From an uncultured Coriobacteriaceae bacterium (GTDB lineage Bacteria; Actinomycetota; Coriobacteriia; Coriobacteriales; QAMH01), in assembly GCA_900556425.1 (NCBI GenBank), contig USOR01000047.1, positions 1 to 6,534 of the forward strand: a DNA stretch of 6,534 bases, in the 5' to 3' direction. Under the pieces are notes generated by a model, which saw only the letters and a program-made list of their open reading frames with translations, searched no databases and was not told where the DNA came from. The position numbers and the translations under genes are program-made. Positions 1 through 4,962 of the stretch are shown here, one piece after another. Position 1 is the stretch's first letter; every line of letters starts with the position of its first letter.

Positions 1-593
1 CAATTATTGCCGGTCTTTGCTGTTCAAAACTTCCCAAAAACCGTCATGGCGCCGTAGCCATCCAAGGCCGCAACATCATTTACAGTAAACCCGTGAAATG
101 GCTCGTGTTTCTTGCATTCCCTCTTTGCGCAGCGGCTATGCTCGCAGCTACGATTTTTTATACGCCAGATAATTCCATTCTGAACACGCTGAACGGCATT
201 CTGGGCCGTCGTCTGGAATACGGAAACGCAACCTTAAATACATATGGATTCACGCTCTTCGGACAAGAGATTCTGCAAATTGGTAACGGACTCGATGTAT
301 CCGGCGGCTCTTCAACCGTCGGCGCATACAACTACATCGACTCTCTTTATGTAAAACTTTTCGTTCAGATTGGCGTTATTCCTGCGCTGGTCTTCTTTGG
401 AGCTTTTACCGCACTATGCATCTGGGCTTACAAAAACCATGATTGGTTTCTTGTATCCATGCTCGTTATCCTCGCTATCCATTTCACCGTAGATGATCTG
501 TCACTATTCCTCAGATACGACATATTGTTACTCTACCTGTCACTTCCCATAGCAAACATTGTTGCAACCAAAAAATCAAAGGAGCTTACATGA
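1..593 (+). CDS. Wzy-like polysaccharide polymerase, C-terminal part (5' end outside window)
   Basis: Probable integral-membrane polymerase that would join lipid-linked repeat units on the outer face of the membrane. The frame is open from base 3 to the stop at 591-593 (196 residues visible). The GTG at 93 is an internal valine, because in-frame codons without a stop run back to the window edge, so the gene is cut by the window and not short. After a polar stretch comes a hydrophobic helix (WLVFLAFPLCAAAMLAATIF). Then follows an extracytoplasmic loop with an Arg pair (ILGRRLEYGN), a TLFGQEI segment and a YNYIDSLYVKL segment, and three further hydrophobic helices. The pattern R..yG....tlfG...yDS.Y..l...G is typical of C-terminal halves of Gram-positive Wzy/EpsK-like polymerases. 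Such proteins diverge greatly, so the family call rests on topology and these short motifs. The downstream Wzz-like gene supports it. The other possibility is another O-antigen-ligase-fold membrane protein. Confidence 0.72.
   Translation, partial: IIAGLCCSKLPKNRHGAVAIQGRNIIYSKPVKWLVFLAFPLCAAAMLAATIFYTPDNSILNTLNGILGRRLEYGNATLNTYGFTLFGQEILQIGNGLDVSGGSSTVGAYNYIDSLYVKLFVQIGVIPALVFFGAFTALCIWAYKNHDWFLVSMLVILAIHFTVDDLSLFLRYDILLLYLSLPIANIVATKKSKELT
578..584 (+). promoter_or_regulatory. Strong Shine-Dalgarno site of the Wzz-like gene
   Basis: AAAGGAG lies inside the last codons of the polymerase gene, five bases before the ATG at 590. It fixes the start of the next gene and, with the ATGA stop/start overlap at 590-593, indicates translational coupling. 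Confidence 0.8.
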
Positions 594-1147
594 CGCTTCG
601 TCAATTGCTTTCTCTTGTTCGTGCGCATTTGCTGCTGATCATTGTCATACCCATCTGCTTTGCACTAGCATCATGGGCAATTGTTTCGGTAGTGCCTAAA
701 GACTACGTTGTGCAGAGTACGGTATTGATACCTGTAAGCGAGCAAATGGCAGCAGCCGACAGAAACATGACGGCAGGACTTACCCGCGTCGCCAATGGCA
801 GCGTGGCACACGCGGCACTGATTAGTCGACACCCCGATATCGATGTAGATGAGCTGGTCATCGAAGCAACGAAGCCCGATGAGAGCGATGTCATAGTCAT
901 TGATGTTACCGGGGCTTCCCGCGAGGATGCAAGCGTCATCGCAAACGAGCTTGCATCATACATCTGTGATTACGCACTCAACACGCTCGATAAAGAGGGT
1001 GTCGAAATCATCAGTTACGCAAGCCCGGACACATCATCCGCAAGTCCAAGCCCTCTCAAATATGCAGTTGAATTTGCCGTGCTGGGATTGCTCGTGGCAA
1101 TTGTGGTAATCATAATTCGCGCACAGAAAAGAAGCGATACCGTATAG
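590..1147 (+). CDS. Short Wzz/CpsC-like chain-length determinant, no kinase domain
   Basis: Probable polysaccharide co-polymerase that sets chain length together with the polymerase. It has 185 residues in the classic two-helix layout. Helix 1 is at about 13-34, an extracytoplasmic domain of about 120 residues follows, and a proline-bearing SPSPLKY segment (152-158) leads into helix 2 at about 158-177. A short basic cytoplasmic end (RAQKRSDTV) closes the protein. The segment SDVIVIDVTGASREDASVIAN (about 99-119) matches the Wzz-family pattern of a beta strand followed by 'dP..A..iAN.l'. Enteric Wzz proteins and CpsC/YveK proteins are longer, and no tyrosine kinase domain or tyrosine-rich tail is present here. 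It overlaps the polymerase gene by four bases and is the last gene of that operon in view. The function is inferred from topology, motif and neighbour; the fine specificity is unknown. Confidence 0.75.
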   Translation: MTLRQLLSLVRAHLLLIIVIPICFALASWAIVSVVPKDYVVQSTVLIPVSEQMAAADRNMTAGLTRVANGSVAHAALISRHPDIDVDELVIEATKPDESDVIVIDVTGASREDASVIANELASYICDYALNTLDKEGVEIISYASPDTSSASPSPLKYAVEFAVLGLLVAIVVIIIRAQKRSDTV

Positions 1148-1166
1148 CGCCACGAAAGCGCATATA
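1143..1166 (+). terminator. Possible weak terminator hairpin between convergent genes
   Basis: TATAGCGC (1143-1150) can pair with GCGC-A-TATA (1158-1166) as eight base pairs with one bulged A and a seven-base loop. It overlaps the TAG stop of the Wzz-like gene and is followed on the plus strand by pyrimidine-rich GTCTCTCTACTTT. There is no real T-run on either strand, so it is at best a weak, perhaps bidirectional, terminator. It sits where one is expected, in a 25-base gap between convergent genes. Confidence 0.35.
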
Positions 1167-1172
1167 GTCTCT

Positions 1173-2048
1173 CTACTTTCCGCTCGCGTTCTTGCCAAAC
1201 ATAGCGCTAAAGGTCTCGAAGAACACCTTCAAATCAATCTTCGCACTGCGATTGCGCACATAAAAAAGCTCGAGGCTCTGACGCTCGCCGTCCTCGTACT
1301 TGGCATCATTGCGCGATACGGTCTGCCACCAGCCCGTGATGCCGGGCGTCACCGATAAGAACTCCACGACCGAATCATCGTAGGCTGCAAGCTCGTCAGG
1401 TTCGACGGGACGCGGACCGATGACACTCATCTCGCCCGTAAGCACGTTCCAGAACTGAGGCAGCTCATCGAGCGAAGTCTTGCGCAAAAACTTGCCGATT
1501 TTCGTAATACGCGGATCGTTGTCGACTTTGTGCTCGGCTTCCCACTGCTTGAGTTGCTCGGGCGTAAGGTGCTTCTCGACATCGTCGGCCCCTGGCACCA
1601 TCGAACGCAATTTGTAGATGTTCATGGGCACACCATAACGCCCGACGCGCTTGTGCTTATATATGGGCGATCCGGGATTATCGAGCCATATAAGACCGCA
1701 TACGGCAAGTGTCGGGATGAAACAGGCAACAGACGCGCAGGCGGAAAACGCCACATCGAAGCCACGCTTAAGCACATGGTAGCGATACGTATCGTCTATG
1801 CCTGGAATAGGTTGACGCTGTACGGGATTGAGCACGATGTCAGTTCCGCGCGTCGCCTTGTCAAGCACGTTTTGTGCCTGGACACTTGTGACGTCAATGA
1901 TTTCGTCGGGTGTTGGTTTGCCCTTGCGATCGCGCTTCCACGCGACGATTTGGCCCGCAGCAGCAACGGCAATCGAGGCACCCGCAAACACAGCTGCACC
2001 CGTCTTGAGGACCTTGCCCCAGCCTCCCCTATGTGCATTACGAGTCAT
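1173..2048 (-). CDS. Membrane sugar transferase (undecaprenyl-phosphate phosphoglycosyl transferase, Bac_transf family)
   Basis: Initiating enzyme of glycan assembly. The family moves a sugar 1-phosphate from a UDP-sugar to undecaprenyl phosphate at the inner face of the membrane. It has 291 residues. The catalytic domain spans about 90-291. KRGFDVAFS begins it and leads into a hydrophobic, proline-containing re-entrant helix (about 99-121, with IPTLAV). KRVGRYGVPMNIYKLRSM (about 133-150), DPRITKIGKFLRKTSLDELP (about 178-197), GEMSVIGPRP (205-214) and TPGITGWWQ (234-242) follow. Asp194-Glu195 is the family's catalytic acidic pair. The N-terminal 90 residues are an extra hydrophobic helix (about 15-37) plus a polar linker, unlike minimal PglC-type enzymes and without the four to five helices and CoA-binding-like fold of full WcaJ proteins. 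The start is supported by GGGAG four bases before the ATG. It lies downstream of the DUF4012 gene and converges on the polymerase/Wzz operon. The sugar specificity cannot be read. Confidence 0.95.
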   Translation of the reverse strand: MTRNAHRGGWGKVLKTGAAVFAGASIAVAAAGQIVAWKRDRKGKPTPDEIIDVTSVQAQNVLDKATRGTDIVLNPVQRQPIPGIDDTYRYHVLKRGFDVAFSACASVACFIPTLAVCGLIWLDNPGSPIYKHKRVGRYGVPMNIYKLRSMVPGADDVEKHLTPEQLKQWEAEHKVDNDPRITKIGKFLRKTSLDELPQFWNVLTGEMSVIGPRPVEPDELAAYDDSVVEFLSVTPGITGWWQTVSRNDAKYEDGERQSLELFYVRNRSAKIDLKVFFETFSAMFGKNASGK

Positions 2049-2052
2049 GCGT

Positions 2053-2057
2053 CTCCC
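2053..2057 (-). promoter_or_regulatory. Shine-Dalgarno site of the sugar transferase gene
   Basis: On the minus strand GGGAG stands four bases before the ATG at 2046-2048. The same core and spacing occur before the chosen start of the DUF4012 gene, which supports both starts. Confidence 0.65.
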
Positions 2058-2075
2058 GAATATCGAATGAAAGCA

Positions 2076-2096
2076 TCTGCTGCATGGTACAGCAGA
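2076..2096. repeat. Perfect 7-bp inverted repeat in the DUF4012-sugar transferase gap
   Basis: TCTGCTG (2076-2082) and CAGCAGA (2090-2096) are exact reverse complements around a seven-base spacer. A further GC pair can form outside a small internal loop. The repeat lies 28 bases before the sugar transferase start, inside the 92-base gap between two same-strand genes. On the minus strand it is followed by TGCTTTCATTC, which is T-rich but not a true T-run. It could be a partial terminator or attenuator that lowers transferase expression relative to DUF4012, or an operator. No convincing promoter was seen in this gap. Confidence 0.5.
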
Positions 2097-2140
2097 AAGC
2101 GGCCCTTTGGCACGTCGGACTGTTACATGTACCTCAGCGG

Positions 2141-4051
2141 CTAAAGAGCCTCATTTGCCAAAGGCGTCATATCGATCTGCAGAGAGGTTTCTGCCTTGGG
2201 CGACGTCGTCACCGTGTAGCTGATGATCGTACTCTCCCCGCCGTTGATGCCCGTAATGCCGTACCAGACCTCGTTACCGTTATAACTTGCCTTGGTCATC
2301 TCGTCAGGACCAGGCGTGGTATACCACTCGCCACCAAAGTAGCTCGAATCGAAGAAGTAGCCATTCGTCTGCATGTTCGAGATACTGCCACCTGCCGGCG
2401 CATAGAGATACACGTCCAAATGCATGTCGCTCACGCTACGCTTGATGGCCGCCTCGCCGGTGATGTACCAGGACATATCGGAGGCAGCAGCGTCACTAAG
2501 CGTGTTGCTAAAGGTGACGGTGACGTCATAACTCATAGAGCCGTCGGCATTCTTGCGTCCGTCGCTTACCTGCGTATCCGCATCGAGATACCAGAAGCTC
2601 TTCGCGCCTGACGCGGCTCCAAAGTAGATACCCGCAACGGGTTCGGTTTCGCTCACGGAAGTCAAACCGGCTGCGCCAAGCTTGGTGACGATGGCCTCCT
2701 CCTCGGGATTGGCCATCCAGATGTAGAAGCGGCGGTCATCAAGCGAGGTATTGACGACTTCGAGGAACTTTGCCAAGTCGACCTCGCCCAGATTGCCGAG
2801 CACCTGGTCAAGCGCCGCACTGGCGACCTCGGCAAAGAACGCGTCCTGAATCTCGTTCTCATCGCCGTAACGCAAGTAGACTTCGTTCATGAGAATCTGC
2901 GCGGCATTGGTACCATCGACAACCGTGCCATTGCTCGTGGTCACGCCTCCGGTGAGCGCGAGGATGCGCTGCAGAAAGACCGGATCGAGCATGACGATGC
3001 CATCGACCTCCGTGTTGCCGCTCGACTCCCAGATAGCCTTCTGGAGCTCGGCCACGCGCGGGAAGTTGGGAATGTAGCCAACGTCACGCATATCCATGCC
3101 CACGCGCTTGCCAAAGATCAGGAGTTCCTCATCGGTGAGGGGCAAGGCCGCCTCTCCGGTATCGGGGCGCGGGGCAGTCTCGCTCCCCACGAAATCGCCC
3201 ATGCTCATCTTACCGTCCTCGACGGTCATGATGCCAAAGGACCCCGCCATGCCGCCGGTGGAGCGCGGCTCGGCATTGTTCGCGGCGATCACGAGGTAGT
3301 GGGCGGGCTCGCCATCGGCACCGAGCATGCCGGGCAGCAGATGCGAGAGCTCGCTTGCGTACTCGGAGACGGTATCGAGCGTGCCGACCAGCCCCTTGAC
3401 GGTCTGGACGGGCTCCTTGAGCTGGTCGAGGTGAGAATCGCCCATCTTGGCGACCTGCTCGGCGCAATCGTGAATCGTGGGATACTCGGCACCGAGCGGC
3501 GTGAGCATGTCCTCGACGGCCTGCACGTTGACGCCGCCATCGACCACGATGCCCGAAAGTCCCTCTGCGGGAAGCGCGTTGATAAGCGGCGTAACCGCCT
3601 TGGCGCATAGCATGTCCGCCACGCTCGCAATCGTGCGCACCTGGGCGATATCGCTACCATAGACGGGAATGAGCGTGGCAGCGGCCCACAGAGGGCTGCT
3701 CACGTTGTCGTTGAGCTTCTTGGCGGTTGCCGAAAGCTCCGTCGCCGTTTTTCCAGCACCGATCTTATCGCCCTCCTTGAGCTGCGTGACGAGCGTCTTT
3801 CCCTGGTCCATGAGGACTTCGGCATCCGCCTTGGCATCCTTGGCGCTCATGGCAAGGGCCACGCCCGAACAGCCCAGGATGAGAATGACCGCCACGACGA
3901 CCACGATGATGATGTTGCGACGTTTGTGGTTCTTGGGGCGCCGCGCGCTGTGTCCGACGTAATTGCTCGCGTTGTACGCTGCCATATCCGACCGCAAGAC
4001 GGGCTGCTGCCCACTGCGACTGTGGTTACCGTGAGCGGAATACCTGACCAT
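2141..4051 (-). CDS. DUF4012 membrane-anchored extracytoplasmic protein
   Basis: Family of unknown biochemical role, often reported in actinobacterial genomes near surface-glycan genes (general recollection). I chose the ATG at 4049-4051 (636 residues). It alone has a good SD (GGGGAG, four-base spacer); the upstream GTG at 4073 and ATG at 4061 have none. Residues 1-45 are polar and basic, ending in ARRPKNHKRRN, and a single helix follows at about 46-68. The rest should lie outside. It starts with an alanine/lysine-rich helical stretch (about 70-115), more helical sequence to about 240, and then the family core HYLVIAANNAEPRSTGG (about 251-267). Next come NFPRVAELQKAIW and VDGIVMLDPVFLQRILALTGGV (about 349-370), and a C-terminal beta-rich domain (about 500-636) with DVTVTFSN and many aromatic residues. 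The ILGCSG inside the helix resembles a lipobox, but the long N-region argues against a lipoprotein. It is upstream of, and probably co-transcribed with, the sugar transferase gene. Confidence 0.88.
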   Translation of the reverse strand: MVRYSAHGNHSRSGQQPVLRSDMAAYNASNYVGHSARRPKNHKRRNIIIVVVVAVILILGCSGVALAMSAKDAKADAEVLMDQGKTLVTQLKEGDKIGAGKTATELSATAKKLNDNVSSPLWAAATLIPVYGSDIAQVRTIASVADMLCAKAVTPLINALPAEGLSGIVVDGGVNVQAVEDMLTPLGAEYPTIHDCAEQVAKMGDSHLDQLKEPVQTVKGLVGTLDTVSEYASELSHLLPGMLGADGEPAHYLVIAANNAEPRSTGGMAGSFGIMTVEDGKMSMGDFVGSETAPRPDTGEAALPLTDEELLIFGKRVGMDMRDVGYIPNFPRVAELQKAIWESSGNTEVDGIVMLDPVFLQRILALTGGVTTSNGTVVDGTNAAQILMNEVYLRYGDENEIQDAFFAEVASAALDQVLGNLGEVDLAKFLEVVNTSLDDRRFYIWMANPEEEAIVTKLGAAGLTSVSETEPVAGIYFGAASGAKSFWYLDADTQVSDGRKNADGSMSYDVTVTFSNTLSDAAASDMSWYITGEAAIKRSVSDMHLDVYLYAPAGGSISNMQTNGYFFDSSYFGGEWYTTPGPDEMTKASYNGNEVWYGITGINGGESTIISYTVTTSPKAETSLQIDMTPLANEAL

Positions 4052-4055
4052 GATG

Positions 4056-4061
4056 CTCCCC
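4056..4061 (-). promoter_or_regulatory. Shine-Dalgarno site deciding the DUF4012 start
   Basis: GGGGAG on the minus strand lies four bases before the ATG at 4049-4051. It overlaps the alternative upstream ATG (4061-4063), which itself has no SD. The longer GTG-initiated reading would add eight residues. Confidence 0.65.
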
Positions 4062-4156
4062 ATGTTCGAAATCACTGGTTATCGTGAGTTTTCATGACAA
4101 ATGTCTGCTCATGATACCGCAAGAGCCCCAAAGGCACGGTTTCTCCACGCATTCTA

Positions 4157-4165
4157 TGCGATACT
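4157..4165 (+). promoter_or_regulatory. Candidate extended -10 element
   Basis: TG-C-GATACT reads as a TGn-extended -10 with four of six consensus bases. It would place the transcript start about 30 bases before the ATG at 4201. The region 17-18 bases upstream (ACGGTTT) is a poor -35, which extended -10 promoters can tolerate. Confidence 0.25.
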
Positions 4166-4200
4166 AGGTTTACCAATCACCCGCGAGAGAAGGACGCACC

Positions 4201-4941
4201 ATGAGTGCCCAGTTACCCAATGACGAAGAGGTCCTGCAATACATAGAGTCCATCCCCAACTTGCGCACGGAATGGGGCATTACGGGCTCGAAGAAGATGG
4301 CGACCATCACCTTCGTCTTGCTCAACATACTCCTCGTCGTGGTCATCATCGGGACGATCGCCTACTTCATGCTCGATGGGCAGCAGGCAAGTCATAACGT
4401 ATCCGGCCTTCTCATCGTGCTCGTCCTCGCATATGCCGTAAGCGGCTTGCGTCACTTCCAGCTACGCGCCGAGCGCGCGGAGTTACCCAAGTACCGCAAG
4501 GCCCTCGCACGGGAGCTTACCGGCAACCCCGAGACGGACTCCGAGGCGCAGGCGCGCGTCGAACGGAGCTTCAAGTGGGAGTCCATGCGCTACCGCTACA
4601 TTGCGCGCATGCTCGGTATCGCGGGACTCGTCATCATCATGATCAACACGTATCAGGGCGCGACATACGACTTCGCGCGCATTCTCATCTTCGATGGTGC
4701 GATTCTCATCTACCTCACGGGCTCGCTCTGGAACAACTACGCCCTCAAGGCCGACATCCTCGAAATCACCCTCGAGGAGCGCTGTCGCGCCACCATCCGT
4801 TGGCAGACGGAGCATCCAGGCGAGGCACAGGAGGATGCAGAGGAAGAGACGCCGCAGACCCCGGTAGGCGAAGCGCCCAAAGAGCCTCCAGCCAACGATG
4901 ACGCACATGGCAAGACCGGCAGCGGCACGTTTTCGGAGTAA
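4201..4941 (+). CDS. Unrecognised four-helix membrane protein
   Basis: I do not recognise a family. The 246 residues start at an ATG with AAGGA six bases upstream. An acidic N-terminal stretch (DEEVLQYIESIP) is followed by helix 1 at about 33-57 and helix 2 at about 66-83. A charged cytoplasmic-looking loop (about 84-133, rich in Arg, Lys and Glu) comes next, then helix 3 at about 134-150 and helix 4 at about 158-177. The C-terminal tail (about 182-246) is acidic and rich in proline, alanine and glycine, and looks disordered. With basic residues flanking helix 2 and helix 3, both ends and the central loop would face the cytoplasm. There are no catalytic motifs. It converges on the DUF2207 gene with only 21 bases between stops. 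Codon use looks like that of its neighbours. A four-helix layout in two pairs could suit a scaffold or sensor, but no function can be given. Confidence 0.8.
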   Translation: MSAQLPNDEEVLQYIESIPNLRTEWGITGSKKMATITFVLLNILLVVVIIGTIAYFMLDGQQASHNVSGLLIVLVLAYAVSGLRHFQLRAERAELPKYRKALARELTGNPETDSEAQARVERSFKWESMRYRYIARMLGIAGLVIIMINTYQGATYDFARILIFDGAILIYLTGSLWNNYALKADILEITLEERCRATIRWQTEHPGEAQEDAEEETPQTPVGEAPKEPPANDDAHGKTGSGTFSE

Positions 4942-4962
4942 TGGCGAGTCGCACGTGAAGCC

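Larger units (their letters stand above)
4052..4200. promoter_or_regulatory. Divergent intergenic region between DUF4012 and the four-helix protein gene
   Basis: This region of about 150 bases must carry promoters for both directions if neither gene is read through from elsewhere. Plus strand: TGCGATACT (4157-4165) resembles an extended -10 about 35 bases before the ATG, with no good -35, and AAGGA (4190-4194) is a good SD six bases before the ATG at 4201. Minus strand: TAGAAT (4156-4151) resembles a -10, also without a clear -35. These two candidates nearly abut. Two copies of TCATGA lie at 4092-4097 and 4109-4114. All promoter calls are weak. Confidence 0.4.

Noticed and set aside
93..95. 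GTG as start of the polymerase gene
   Set aside because: The same frame is open without a stop back to base 3, and no SD precedes the GTG; it is an internal valine of a gene cut by the window edge.
1530..2144. Plus-strand open frame of about 200 codons opposite the sugar transferase
   Set aside because: It lies antisense to a gene with clear catalytic motifs. Its translation is rich in His, Arg and Cys with no domain, and no SD was evident; it is a shadow frame typical of GC-rich DNA.
2033..2611. Plus-strand open frame of about 190 codons opposite the DUF4012 gene end
   Set aside because: The translation is low in plausible structure, overlaps two recognised genes on the other strand, and has no ribosome binding site; treated as a shadow.
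3210..3660. Further minus-strand frames inside the DUF4012 gene
   Set aside because: Very Arg/Ala/Ser-rich translations in alternative frames of a well-supported gene; typical shadow composition.
3830..3885. Lipobox-like ILGC in the DUF4012 anchor helix
   Set aside because: The helix is preceded by about 45 polar residues, far longer than a lipoprotein signal N-region, and the hydrophobic stretch continues after the Cys; a plain signal anchor fits better.
4942..4962. Possible terminator between the four-helix gene and the DUF2207 gene
   Set aside because: Only GGC/GCC-type short pairings are possible, with no stable stem and no T-run on either strand.
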